A stretch of DNA of 64,000 nucleotides from Amphiduros pacificus. Taxonomy: Eukaryota > Annelida > Polychaeta > Phyllodocida > Hesionidae. The stretch lies in contig OX439003.1 in the NCBI GenBank assembly GCA_949316495.1, forward strand, positions 18,909,198-18,973,197. Reading direction: 5' to 3'. Shown in pieces: positions 1 to 10,914 of the stretch (position 1 is the stretch's first letter; every line of letters starts with the position of its first letter). Both the position numbers and the translations under genes were made by a program. The notes under the pieces were generated by a model, which was not told the DNA's origin, made no database searches, and saw only the letters and a program-made list of their open reading frames with translations.

Positions 1-319
1 GAAGACTACTAAGACCTCTCCATTGCGAGAGAAAAATATTTATTCGTGTTTATATCAATGAAACAATTGTACTGGGACTCCTTACGTTACTTCAGGAACA
101 TACCATTATTAATTTGGAGAGGGGGGTACAAAAAACAACACATTTTCCATATGAGATACGTATCTTAATAATATCTTTATCCAAGCAATACCAATCCCCA
201 ACATCTTATCCTCAATATTAGTGCTCTCAATATACTTCATATCCACCTTTAGCCACCAAGAGATCTCTGATTCAGACATTTGGTAACCAAGGAGAAGAAT
301 TATGAAGATAATTTAATGT
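1..319. other. AT-rich sequence, no gene seen
   Basis: No coding-like frame or recognisable repeat. It lies beyond the proposed poly(A) signal of the minus-strand gene. A run of eight G at 123 is not part of any visible structure. Confidence 0.4.
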
Positions 320-811
320 AAAAATATGAGTACTGGAACTTTTTATTAATACCTTTGTCAAATGAGGTGGTGTCACTGTATGTAATATATACAGCAAGCA
401 TACAATGCACAAGTGTACATTTGAAAACCATGCACGGTCTGAGTAGTCCCATTAATTTGTGAAATCTGCATATATACGAGCCAACGTGAAGGGTGAAAAG
501 TGATGGTAATGCAGTGCATTTGGCGGCATTCTGTGTAAATCATTCTGTATGAAAAAGTGCTTGAGCATTTATCTCTACAAAATATACGTCTGGGGGGGGG
601 AACTGAAACAAATAAATACTCTTCATGTTAAAGAATAACTAACAGAAAAAAATAATCAGAATTTGGTCAACAAAAGCAGACAGAGAAAAAAAAGTATATA
701 TTTCACAAAATAAATAATATAACAATTCATGTATTGAACAAAGAACAAAATGATATATTCTCAACAATCAAAACATACATTTTTGCCAATAAATATAGAA
801 ACACATTAGAT
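320..811 (-). other. Proposed 3' UTR of the minus-strand secreted-protein gene
   Basis: This stretch follows the stop codon at 812-814 on the minus strand. It is AT-rich, has no long frame, and carries a canonical AATAAA on the minus strand at 342-347, about 465 bases past the stop. A (G)8 run lies at 593-600. That it is a 3' UTR is inferred from the exon model; the AATAAA itself is seen directly, but such hexamers are common in DNA this AT-rich. Confidence 0.35.
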
Positions 812-1028
812 TTAATAACACCGTGAGCGTCTCGCTTGCCATCTGCTATTTCCCCCATTTGTACCCCACCTGTGCATGCCTGGGTGTTGATGTAGTGGTG
901 TGCCGAGAGCCAAATGTCTCAGCGTCCGAGGGACCCCTTGAGGGGACCAGCTAGGCATGTGCGATATACACAGTGTCCCGGTGGTATAGGTGATGGATAT
1001 ATTCAACGGGGGACACCTGCTAATGTTG
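812..1028 (-). CDS. Proposed terminal exon (exon 3) of a secreted-protein gene
   Basis: This is a GC-richer island in AT-rich DNA, open on the minus strand to a TAA at 812-814. Two acceptors 12 bases apart give the same frame: TTCCTGCAG ending at 1029, which has the better pyrimidine tract, and TTAGCAG ending at 1017. Either supplies the one base needed to complete the split codon left by exon 2 (6402-7117). The roughly 71 residues include two NIS glycosylation sequons near the start, Cys in RCPP and GTLC, then a Trp/His/Gly/Arg-rich tail ending RRSRCY. Family unknown. The plus strand is also open here (TGG at 895 after a TAG, through to a TGA after 1085), so the strand call rests on phase match and the downstream poly(A) signal. 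An alternative is a plus-strand exon of another gene. Confidence 0.4.
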
Positions 1029-2649
1029 CTGCAGGAACAACCATGTTCTCACCAGTGGCATATTATTATGACATTTATCTATATTTTGTTTGATTTGTTA
1101 GAGTAAGCCATATCATATAACATGGAGAACAATCAGGGCATTACTCAAGGTAGAAAGCGATGTTTTCTCTTTTTCAGTCCTTTATTCTAAATTTGTGACA
1201 ATTCTATCTCAAACTGAAATTCATTCAAATACTATACATGTGATGTTATGCTGTGGTTATACGTAATTCATACCATTTATACACTTGTGCCTGAGGATAT
1301 CTTTACATTCAAATCCAAAATAATTAAAGTACCTTTTATTCTAAAAGTACGCAGCTAAAATATATCCCATTACAGCTTGTTGCTGGTATATATATCGCCT
1401 TGGATTACTCATTTTTATATGACATTAAGCTTCGATATATGTTCCTGTTTATGGAAATAAATATTCTCTAATAATGCAGAAGTACAAACTTGAACTGTAA
1501 CATCCATAGTGAGAAGTTAATTTGTGAAAATGAAATATCTCACTTGTCTCATTTTTAATATTCTACACCGAGACTACATTAAACTTATGATATGCTCCGA
1601 TTCCAAAGATTCCAAAATAGCATGTTCCTGTGAAATCTGTTCATGCCATGACTCTGGGTGTAAAAACCTATAATTCTGAATATGTTGATGACACTGAAGC
1701 TATATTTTTCTATCCTCCACGATGAAATATGGATGCAATCTGGGGCAGCAATATAAAGAGATGAAATGTTGCTCAACACTTACAAACAATTCCACTGAAC
1801 AAACATAACACAAAAGGGGTGTAAAGGTGCCAATGAAATATTCATATTTCAAAAGATCCCACCATCATGAACACAAACAATATGCAACATAAATATACGG
1901 ATATGCACATGTATCATATATATGTAAATGATATATGTATATTTATATTGTATGTATCATACATATACACATACAATATTTATATATAAATAACATATGT
2001 GTATCTCTATTGTATTAAGTTAATAAATTAATAGTTATGGACACAATCAGGTCTCTGCAATGCAAATCATTGTCACAGCAACATTTGCTGGCAACACAGT
2101 TTAAAACAACTTTGGAGTTGGATCAACAACACCTTCAACTGGAATGCGTCTTACAGTAACTTTTGCTGTAACATTTTACAGTTTCTATTTTGATTTTTGA
2201 TTCCGAGAATATGACTCTGAGGTGAAATAAATCTAAAAAAACTAATGACATACTATAAATAATGGATCACAAGTTTGGAAAAGTAAGACCTTTTTATTAT
2301 GAAAAAATATTTTGTTAAGTGTAGACTGATTGATATAAGAGCAAATATTGCTTTGCTGTTTTATGAAATATTGTTGTTCTCATTACAGTAGAAACTGATT
2401 TAAGATACATCAAAAGTTGCTGATATCTCTTACAGTGTGAGTTATTGGCAAAAATATTTTAAGTTAGTTTTAACTGCCTTCTTCACAGAGACATGTATAT
2501 ATGTTTTAAAGAGATAACATGTGACAGAGCATTATACCGGAATATAAACGTGAGCTTGAGTGAAACCTGTAAACAATTTAATGTGTTCTAACTGTGGAAT
2601 ACCGGTTTGCATTCTGCCCATCTATCAGAAGTTGCTATTTAGGTTTTCT
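1029..2649. other. Intron-like AT-rich sequence
   Basis: No supported exon. Positions about 1890-2010 are an AT-rich, partly palindromic stretch in which ATATTGTATGT is mirrored by ACATACAATAT. In the gene model this lies inside the long last intron. Confidence 0.4.
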
Positions 2650-2757
2650 TTTTTCAAGGCAATCCTTTTTTAATCACAACTCATTGGCTGACTGATACAG
2701 GACTTTTTCAAGGCAATCCTTTTTTAATCACAGCTCCTTGGCTGACTGATACAGGAA
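2650..2757. repeat. 54-bp tandem duplication, two copies
   Basis: Units at 2650-2703 and 2704-2757 share the TTTTTCAAGGCAATCC start and the GGCTGACTGATACAGGA end. They differ at only a few positions (AACTCATTGG against AGCTCCTTGG), so this is a recent local duplication in AT-rich DNA. Confidence 0.9.
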
Positions 2758-3580
2758 GTGTTGGAAGCAAGCCGATAGGTTATACTAAGATGACAACTAA
2801 TAAATACAAAATAAGCAAATCTCATGTTAAATATCAAAAGATAAACATACAATATGTAAATGTTGATGAATCATGTAATGATCCCTATAAATAAACTTAT
2901 ATGAAACAAAACTAGCTCAAGTGTGTCCGACCATAATAATCTCCTGACTATATTATAACCCCGCCACTGTTAATACCATGCAATATTCTCTATATTCATC
3001 TTTTTTGTATAAAACTCTTAGAGCTATAGGAAATTTATGTCATAAGAAAGGCTCTGTTATCACAGACTGTTACTAAGAGAACAGAGACGACGAGGGCCAA
3101 TGTGCATACATCACCCAGCCCCAGAGGGGGGGGGGACTTTCATAATTTTAACCCATGAGGCTGGGTTGGAATTGAAAAACCCAGAACCTGATTTAGGGAA
3201 ATATTCTATCTCCATTGGTACCCTAATGTATGACTGACTTAAATTTTGATATCCTGATTTAGGGATGATACAAAGTTAAAATGATACCCTGACTATGAAG
3301 TGATGTAATAAATGTCAGCCAGCCCAGATCTCTGTGTATATGTGACATGTGTAGCAGTTTTGAATTTTAGATTAGGGTGAAGATCTAGGGTTAAGGTGTA
3401 AGAGTTAGGTCACAAGTGTCTCAACCTCCATCACAGGCAACAAGAGCGATATCACTACTTCTATATAGGTAAATACTAAGTATATGGACAGAGAGTGGTT
3501 GGGACTTTCTCTTGTGGCGTGAAAACAAATAAACACTTTTAACATTTTGAAAGACAGTGGAATTACAAGATGACATTTGA
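2758..3580. other. Non-coding sequence
   Basis: Apart from a run of nine G near 3127, nothing structured is visible. Short TTAGGGT-like words at 3371-3395 are isolated and not telomeric. Open frames on the minus strand at 3405-3708 look like chance or the shadow of the fragment at 3581-3721. Confidence 0.4.
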
Positions 3581-3721
3581 GACACAACATTCAGCTCAAT
3601 TGCAAATAGTATTGGGGATTTTGGAGTAATATGTATTTCTGAGGGCCTTGGAATCATGGACCTGGCTGTCAGTGTCACAGACCAGAATGGCAGACACCTC
3701 AACTGCATAAATAAACATTGA
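3581..3721 (+). pseudogene. Possible NHL-repeat (TRIM-like) fragment
   Basis: A 46-residue frame opens after a TGA at 3578-3580 and ends at the TGA at 3719-3721. It reads SSIANSIGDFGVICISEG followed by AVSVTDQNGRHLNC. The pattern of a Gly-Asp, a short Val/Ile-Cys-Ile-Ser strand, then V-x-V-T-D-x-x-G-R-H resembles the NHL beta-propeller repeats of mollusc TRIM-type proteins, which commonly read GDICVSD then VVVVD..G..R. No start codon, splice signal or neighbouring repeat is seen, so a decayed fragment is likelier than a working exon. The resemblance is from memory and could be chance over so short a span. Confidence 0.25.
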
Positions 3722-4714
3722 ATTGTAATGTTTTTTTTTGCAAACGTAGAATATTTGCCAGTCAGTGTAGTCTACATTTACAGCAACTTCAAAATGATAA
3801 TATAAATATCATTTTCATAAAGGAAACTGTATACAAATTTAAAAAAAAAAAAGAGACTTTCTTGTTATATCACCATTGTGAGATACTAGATTTGAATTTA
3901 TATACCAGTTTGTCAAACTGCTTCTTATGAGGGGCAACATATGCACCGTTGATTGGCGAATAAAATATATCCAATGTTCCTACACCTTAATTTTGTCCAT
4001 TTCATATCACTCTAGCTACATATACACATTCTATGATTTTAATAAAAATACACATGAATTCTTAAAGTATTGTTACCAATATAGACCTTTGGGTACATTA
4101 TTAAAATTTAATTATAACAATACATTATGTCCATGAAAACATACATATCCAGGAATAACCTAGAACATTTGTTGGCACGAGTAAAGTTATATCTATATAT
4201 CCCAAAATAAAATAATATTATAACTTGAAACTTTGAACAGAAGCCTTATAATTAATCAATGTCTATCGGTCTATCAATTTCCCCAAATACGAACTTTCAT
4301 AAGCTTATTGCACAATAGGGTATCTGATTTATATATCAACAGTAAACTGGATGCACTCCTGTACATTTTAAGGGAGTAATCTGGAAACCATTTGTGAATA
4401 AAACCCTATGAACATGTTTTGGATAGTTTTGTTCGATTTCTTTGTATGAAATACATTATGTTTATTTTGCATAACAGCAGTTTCACCTAAGTCCCTTTTA
4501 ATGCAGATCATTTTATTGGATTTATGTTCACATTCATGCAAAGCTGAAAGGAATTCTTAAAAAGGTTTGTCATGTACATGTAACATTAGAAGCTTGATAT
4601 GTTAGGGAAAGACCATTTATCATGTTAGAGTTTGAATTGGAGTTAAGGAAAATCCACGATTGTATTTCCCGGAGAAGAAAATATTTGTCCCACAGAAATG
4701 TATATCTTTATATC
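3722..4714. other. AT-rich non-coding sequence
   Basis: Two frames of about 70 codons at 3718-3930 and 4 kb have AT-driven composition and no gene-like features. No repeat was recognised. Confidence 0.4.
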
Positions 4715-5048
4715 TTTATCTTGTTTGTTTGGGGTTTTACATCACTTTCAACATTATTTCAGTCATTTCGTGAAGAGACCTACTTGTAGCAGATATAGTG
4801 CTGCCTCACTAAATTGTTATGTCGCAGGTCCTTGGCATGACAGCCCACCCGGTCACAGATTTACAAGGACAACGGGTTAACCCTTTTGGCACGGGACTCA
4901 GCTCATATGGAAAACCGTATCATGAGCTCAATCTCGCCAGGGCTAGGGATGGAACCCACGACCTTTGGATCACCACAGAGGAACTGGTGCTAATAAGCTG
5001 GCACTCTAACCAACTGCGCCACGACCCGTGGCCCTATTTTTATCTTGT
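4715..5048 (-). mobile_element. tRNA-derived SINE, copy 1 (best preserved), with target-site duplication
   Basis: On the minus strand the element starts at about 5033 with a tRNA-like head. The Pol III A box TGGCGCAGTTGG lies at 5010-5021 and matches the consensus. The B-box-like GGGTTCCATCCC lies at 4946-4957. The body includes GACATAACAATTTAGTGAGG and TCTCTTCACGAAATGACTG, and the element ends in a CCCCAAACAAACAAGA tail at about 4720. TTTATCTTGT flanks it directly at 4715-4724 and 5039-5048, a clear 10-bp target-site duplication from LINE-mediated insertion. It lies in the proposed long intron of the minus-strand gene. Three more copies lie at 36662, 43538 and 53310. The conserved body should be compared with the metazoan SINE core families (Deu, V, Nin, Meta). 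Confidence 0.88.
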
Positions 5049-5801
5049 AATTTCAAAGAGGATAAATGGTTATTTTCTTATCTGGATTACCCCTATAATG
5101 TCATTTTTATACATTTGTCCCACTGTTCAGTATTGAATATTTCTATCAAATCTCTCTTGGAATGCCAATAGGAACTACATAAATCGGATTGGAGTAAAAT
5201 TGGGCTTTTCCCTCCGATATTTGATTTAATTGTTGATTTGGCATTGAAGCGGGAAATATATCTGTTATAGAATGATTGGCAAGTTTGAGTAAGCTCTTAA
5301 TTGTTTTTTTTTATAAGAGAATGATATTGAGCCCTGATACAAATATGGTGCTTAACAAGCTAAAATACCTTTGTTCCCCTGATCGTACAATGTCTGCTCA
5401 ATATCTATAATAGACCTGGAAATTCAAAGACCATTCAGACACACAAAAACTATTATGAGTCTCGATTTTCACAAATATCTCCATCAACATTACAGATATG
5501 GACAAATATACATGGAATGAAGACATCTTGCTTGGTATTTTTTTCATTAAATCAATAGAAAGGTGCCATCATCACATAATCTCAGATGTGTAATTGAGTC
5601 ACAATGTGTCTATAATCTCACTGCCATTTGAGACATGGTCAGAGGCAAAGTATACGTTACACGTCAGTGTGTAAAGTCTGGACGTCCAACAACAACATAC
5701 TAAAGCTTGGGGAACGGATTTCCGTAAATAACGGATAATCCATGACAACAGATTTGTCCAATATTAGATATTCCCCATCCTTCAACTGACCAACTCAATG
5801 T
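5049..5801. other. Non-coding sequence
   Basis: No coding-like frame and no repeat seen. It is intronic in the gene model. Confidence 0.4.
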
Positions 5802-6137
5802 GAAAAGCAAAATTTGCTACAAGAATGGAGGGTAAATACTATCATTTATTATTTAGAATGCAATTAAATTCGATCCCCTACGTCTACGTTTCCAAATTTG
5901 AAAGTCTGATATAAAAAATATGAACAGCACGCATTTGAAGCATCCCCCATGATGCGGAGGTTTTCTGTTCTCGACCTGCAAAGCGTAATTTATGGCAAGA
6001 ATGGTGAGTAAATACTTTCAATTATTATTTAAAAAGCAATTAAAATTGACCTGCTATGTCTGATATCTGAGATTTCCGAATTTGGAAGACCAATATGAAA
6101 AAAATTGAGCAGCACGCATTTGAGGCATCCCACAAGG
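5802..6137. repeat. Diverged tandem duplication, unit about 176 bp
   Basis: The blocks 5802-5950 and about 5978-6137 align along their length. Both have an AGCAAAATTT-like start, then CAAGAATGG(A/T)G(G/A)GTAAATACT, then TTATTATTTA, then AGCACGCATTTGA(A/G)GCATCCC. Substitutions and small indels are scattered throughout, so this is older than the 54-bp duplication at 2650. No open frame is conserved between the copies. Confidence 0.75.
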
Positions 6138-6401
6138 TGGTCCGCAACGCCACCAAGCAAATATACATTATTTTGCAGTAATAAATCCGTAGTAGTGGAT
6201 TGTTTTCCTCCTCTTTATATCCGCATGTATAATACACTTGAAACTCTTTGATATTTACAAACCATGTTTAATAAATGACATGTGCAAACAAATCTTAAAT
6301 TATACGCTAATATCCCGCTTCCACTCAATATTTCACTTGCTTATATTGATACAAAACCTCAGTATCGTTAAAACACATTTTCTTTACATATTAAAACTGA
6401 C

Positions 6402-7117
6402 CTTGACCCAATGTCTTCCCGCCTATCCAACATGTCTTCTCCAGAAGATAAGATGCCAATCAATGTGCAATTGTCCAGTTGCACATGCGCTAAATGAGCA
6501 TGACCTTCCCCTTTGGGGTCCCGAGAAGTATTATCATAGTCGGTGTCACGATCAAATGTCACATGACCTTTCTGCGTTCTCTCCTGACTAATTCTCTCAC
6601 ATTCAGTTTCATGCTGAAATGTCTGCCCCTTGCTCAACTCCTGAGTTGATGCTCGGGTAAAATGCTTATATTTTTCTTTATCGACATTTAAATTTGCAGA
6701 GCTATCACAACATCCTTTATTCTGATATATGACTTTATGTTTACCTAAATAAAAGCCATTATGCCCTTCTTGACTCTGTCCTTTATCTCTGTCACGTGGG
6801 GTGTGATCTCTCTGAACATTATTCACGGCATCATGATGACGGACGTTCCCGCCAGTTGATTGACGTATTGCCTTGAGGTGGTCATCTTTTTTAATACTAT
6901 CAAAGTGAAGTATTTTTAGATCAACACCAACATGCGCTCCAATGCTCTTGTTGATCTCTACGGTTATGCCTGGAGCACAAGTTGCTTTGTTATCACTGTC
7001 ATCGAGAGTGTCTGCAGATCCTTCAGCGAATGATGGATTATCACAACATAACTGGCCAGATTTACTGGATATTAGGCTCACTTTCCCACGCCGATCCACT
7101 TCATCAAAGGGGGAGCT
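6402..7117 (-). CDS. Exon 2 of a proposed secreted protein; hydrophilic, low complexity
   Basis: The minus frame stays open for about 290 codons, far beyond chance at this base composition. On the minus strand it begins after an acceptor (CATTATGCTTTTACAG ending at 7118) and ends at a donor (TCAAG then GTCAGT at 6401). The exon is 716 bp, starts in phase 0 and ends in phase 2. It encodes about 238 residues rich in Asp, Lys, His, Gln and Ser, with few hydrophobic runs. Cys pairs occur (QLCCDN, KGCCDS), and there are several dibasic sites (DRRGK, DRREDIG). It reads as a disordered, possibly processed extracellular segment. Exon 1 (7302-7367) joins in phase, and so does exon 3 (812-1028). No domain recognised. 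The exon is well supported; its complete gene is inferred. Confidence 0.72.
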
Positions 7118-7301
7118 CTGTAAAAGCATAATGAAAACAATCAGAGATTCATATGAAAAAAATGTAATATAAAATGATTCCATGTGTCTGATTGTATCTG
7201 TCATGAAATACAGAGTATGTGAGTATGTGTACATCACATCGGTAATTTATGTCATAAGGTTTTCTTGGCATAATAAATGCTATCAAATAGAATGAATCTA
7301 C

Positions 7302-7367
7302 CTGGATCAGATTCGTGATACAAACCAATGGGTACACTATTTTTATGACAGATAAGAACATACGCAT
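7302..7367 (-). CDS. Exon 1: signal-peptide-like start of the secreted-protein gene
   Basis: The ATG at 7367-7365 opens a 22-codon segment starting MRMFLSVIK and continuing through a hydrophobic stretch (IVYPLVCITNLIQ), as in a signal peptide. It stops at the donor GATCCAG then GTAGAT at 7301. The exon ends in phase 0, which matches the phase-0 start of exon 2 at 7117. The intervening intron (7118-7301) is 184 bp, GT-AG, with a TTATGCTTTTACAG acceptor. A Lys at position 9 makes the hydrophobic core less than ideal, so an uncleaved anchor is possible. No clear TATA box is seen upstream on the minus strand. Confidence 0.5.
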
Positions 7368-8259
7368 AATATATGTGCTTAGTGAGAGAGATTGAAAACA
7401 ATCAATAATGGCTTACATGACAGTAAACGAAAGAGACTTTACACAGACATGACCGTTTGTATTGTTTACACACTGCAGAGATTGCATAGCAGACATGCTT
7501 CCTGTAACGGCTGCTCAACTCAAAATGGGATATCCCAAGAATTGTAAAGAGTAAATGATTGATCCAAGCGAAAAAGAATCTTTTAAACTATTTCCACCTG
7601 ATATTTGGGATCCGGGTAACTGTTGGATCTATTGTATGAATGACATATCAAAACTGATTGTGCTTCCCATTGAAATACCTGATGAACACATGATTAAATA
7701 TTTGAAGAATACTCCAGACACCTGTTCACGTTTTGGGCCAATATTGGACACTGGATACAATATATTGATTATTCTTTAGTATCACGCACTATTTTACAAT
7801 TAAGAAACAAAAATGACACAATTTATACATTCACCGTAAATTATTCTTTGAGGATTAGCCACTAATATAACCGTAACTGCTCACTTTAAATCATGATGAG
7901 AAAGGAAATGTACGGTTTCCTTTATATTTTACTGCAGCCTTAAAAAAACGAAATATGTGGAGCATTCCATGAATACATTACAGGATCAACGTTTAATACA
8001 ATATCCATCCTAGTGATGTTTTTTGCCGGAAAATACATATATCTTCCTTTTTTAAAGTAATCCCAACAACATTATAACCCACGACAAATCCTAAATATGA
8101 CGTTTTGGGGGTAAACCTTCATACATCCGGTTGTGTACAATGGTCATAAAATCCTAAATATATCTGTGTCTGATTTGTAACATGTGCAAAGCTTCTTCTT
8201 ACACACCTCCTTTAAAATAGCATTTTAAAAATCAAACACACTTAGATTCCACATATATT
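7368..8259. other. Upstream region of the secreted-protein gene
   Basis: It would contain the promoter of the minus-strand gene, but no core element stands out. A 74-codon plus-strand frame at 7555-7779 begins with ATG directly after a TAA and reads fairly protein-like (LFPPDIWDPGNCW). It has no splice signals or family resemblance and is not called as a gene. Confidence 0.35.
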
Positions 8260-8487
8260 TTAATCTCTTAATATCTTAATTTCTACATTTATTTTACAAG
8301 GCTGCCAATCACAGGGAGGACTTTCGGAGAGATGTTTGAGTATTTTCTCTTGAGCATGCTTAAACCTTAGAGTATGCACCATTAGTTTAAAATAGGCAAG
8401 TACAAGGACGTAGAGAGATAACAGTGAGATACTTCCAAGAGTCCAAGAGTCCCATGTACTTCTAATGATAAATTGATGGATTACCAA
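8260..8487 (-). pseudogene. Possible cytochrome P450 (CYP4-like) N-terminal scrap
   Basis: The minus frame, after an ATTAG acceptor-like site near 8465, encodes a membrane-helix-like run (SLLSLYVLVLAYFKLMV). A basic/amphipathic linker and ESPPCDW follow. A signal-anchor helix, then a 20-25 residue linker, then a Pro-Pro motif with Trp is the layout of CYP4-type microsomal P450 N-termini (anchor, then FPGPP and HW). The expected Gly-His after the Trp is absent, the frame ends soon after, and no heme-binding or ExxR region is found nearby. It may be a stranded first-exon fossil or chance. Confidence 0.15.
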
Positions 8488-9829
8488 ACTTACCTTCTGC
8501 TACCGGCGTTAACAGCATCTGTAACATCAGCATTACTTGCCAGTCTTTTTGCCAGAGTCCTCTTTCAGCGGACGATATACAATCGCATGTGTAACACATT
8601 ATCAGGAAATACACACACTGCTCGTAGATTGTGTATGTTTGGCCCCATCTGCAGTTGCATACGTTTTCACACTTTTCAGCCAGGGAGCACAGTTGATACA
8701 ACTGGGGGTGAATAAAACAACCAACTTCTGAAACAACTTGTTTTTGTAACAATGGCATATATAAGGTTCAACAATACCACTTGTTATCTCAACTTCGACG
8801 AATATTGACATAGTTTCTTCCAATGGATTCAACAGTCAAATAGAATCAAGGTGTCAGATTTATTTTCTTAAACACCCTTCTAATGGAGAGTACCTCTCTG
8901 CGTTACACTGGCAAGGATAGAGGATATATTATCTACTCATCAGACCAGGAACTTTCATACATACGTTGGCTGATTGATCACATCTTGATCTTCTTCTCAA
9001 CTTACACCACAGCTACACTCTCCTCCACATCAGAGGGCATGATCCTTCCCTCTATATCCATCAATTACGTCCCAACTATCTACAGATATACTTAAATGAG
9101 ACAACCATCTGCAATTCCTGCTCTTCATAACTACACGAGCGCGTCTCTTGTTCGTTCATCCCAACACTAACAAATCTATAGTTTACCATTGATGCTTGCC
9201 TTGGCTAAATTTATATTTTCTCACATTTAAAATGTATCGAAATATAGATGTACTCCTATTTTTGTAAGATATAATAGAACAATTCCAGGTTTGGAAGTCT
9301 GGCCATAGAATGATAGTGTTTATCAAATTGTTAATAATTTGCGTATTTTAGAAGACATTTGGTGGTCAAACTGTTTTTCGGAAAAGGAGTTCATAATGAC
9401 TGATATTGTATATTTTGCAGGGATCACACAAATTATATCACCTGCATAGTCTGACCAACAATATTGATATTTGTATTATGGTTCGGAGAGGATAAATTGT
9501 GGATTGTTTTAGGCAGGTGAATACGAAAATAGAATGCTTCATAAACTGTCAACGTAGTGCATTTGTAGCAAATATAATTCATGTCAGAGGGGTAATTACA
9601 CTATGAAAAATGTTATAAACCTAAGAAACCAAGACAATAATCTCTACTTTTACATATTATGATATAAATAATACAAAAATGATAATGGGATCACATTGCT
9701 TTATCAAACATTCTGAATTAAACAAAGTGCAATATAGGCAGCATCCATGATAACTCAGTCATCTATGAGTACTGAAGAGATCAAAGTAATCGAAATTACA
9801 TACTAATCAGACCCAAAAGAAGATAGAAG
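8488..9829. other. Non-coding sequence with one strong donor-like site
   Basis: On the minus strand GCAGAAG then GTAAGT (donor near 8491) is a near-perfect 5' splice site. It follows two short open frames, one reading MLMLQMLLTPVAEG and one LAKRLASNADVTDAVNAG. Neither joins the exon at 7117 in phase, so an exon is not called. The rest is AT-rich without structure. Confidence 0.3.
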
Positions 9830-10440
9830 TCACAGAAATGGCATTGAACTGGTTCAGATGATCATATATTTCAAAGAGAAAGCAATGTCACAATGTCACA
9901 ATTGATGGAAAGCTCTCTGAAAATTCAGATATAAAATACAGAGTGCCTAAAAAAGACCAGTACTGGGCCCCATTCTTTTCAATACCAGATACTAATAATA
10001 CCTGATACCAGAATGTGAAAAAGCTAGAATCCACAATTCTGCAGCAATGGTAGTGGAGAAAATTAATGACACATTACAGAAAAACGCTTGGAATTGCATT
10101 GGCTACCAGAAGTGGCCAGAATTGACTTTAGAATAGCATCATTCACATGGAAGGTACAAAATGGGCATGCATCTAGATACCTATCATCTCTACCCAAGTA
10201 AAATCAGAGGACATTGTGGACCAGTGATAAAAAATAAATTATGATACTGAAATCTAATGTGAGGATGTTCGGTGACAGGGATTTTGAGGTTTATGCTCCA
10301 TAAATCTGGAATGCCCTGCCCCTTCATACAAAAAACCGACAATTTCAAAATGCAAATGAAATACATTCATCAATATCATTATTAATAATATATCAGCATC
10401 CAATTGAAGAAACACGGACAACTTACACAATCTGAAGCTC
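9830..10440 (+). mobile_element. Decayed LINE 3' end (non-LTR reverse transcriptase)
   Basis: Translated blocks match the order found in CR1/Jockey/Rex-type LINE ORF2. From about 9840: ALNWF, SYIS.RKQ and IDGKLSENSDIKY. At about 9950 is the VP..SVLGPILF region. From about 10020: RIHNSAAMVV, then WLPVARIDF and IASFTWKV.NGHASRYL. At about 10265: MFGDRDFEV.APNLWNALP-like sequence. Several frame changes and stops interrupt it. The segment between the catalytic block and the IHNSAA block is missing, so this is a 5'-truncated, internally deleted old copy. The A-rich stretch at 10490-10600 may be its tail. The clade cannot be fixed by eye. Confidence 0.7.
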
Positions 10441-10914
10441 AGAACAATCACAGAATGTTACTTTGACATAGTATTTGATGAAATGAACATGTGGCAAAAA
10501 ATAAAAAAATAAAAAAATAATTATGAAAATGAGAGAAGATAAAAATAAAAAAAGAATAATAATTATGATAGAAGAAAATAAAAAATAAAAAGATAAATCC
10601 ACATATCAATGTAATAGATTCTAAGTACATGACCGTTGTTTTTGTCTGTTTGAGATAATGTCTACCATATGTGAGTATATTGTCTCATTTAGACTGTTCA
10701 TGCTCTTATTGCCTGAGAAAATGACATAATCTCCTATTGTTTACCTACTTTAGCCATTACGATACATCAAGTTGAAGCTGTAGGATTATTACAATATCAA
10801 ATGTTTATTCAAGGAAATCTAGATGTCAAACATAAAGCATCTTTATAGTTTCTCCCATCACACATTCTATTAAGTTTCTCTTCTCCAAGGACTGAATAGC
10901 CCCATAATACAGAT
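10441..10914. other. A-rich low-complexity tract and AT-rich flank
   Basis: At 10496-10590 there are repeated AAAAAATA and GATAAAAATAAA words on the plus strand, plausibly the tail of the preceding LINE. No gene is seen. Confidence 0.5.

Noticed and set aside
3365-3410. Telomere-like TTAGGG words
   Set aside because: Only isolated TTAGGGT and CTAGGGTTA words, not a tandem array.
4946-5033. Functional tRNA gene
   Set aside because: Cloverleaf pairing is incomplete, the acceptor stem does not close, and the segment continues into a SINE body.
4819-5136. 105-codon plus frame over the first SINE
   Set aside because: It is the antisense of the SINE body and head plus flank.
8473-8731. Two plus-strand frames opposite the 8.5-kb minus frames
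   Set aside because: They overlap each other in different frames and have no start context, splice signals or recognisable domains.
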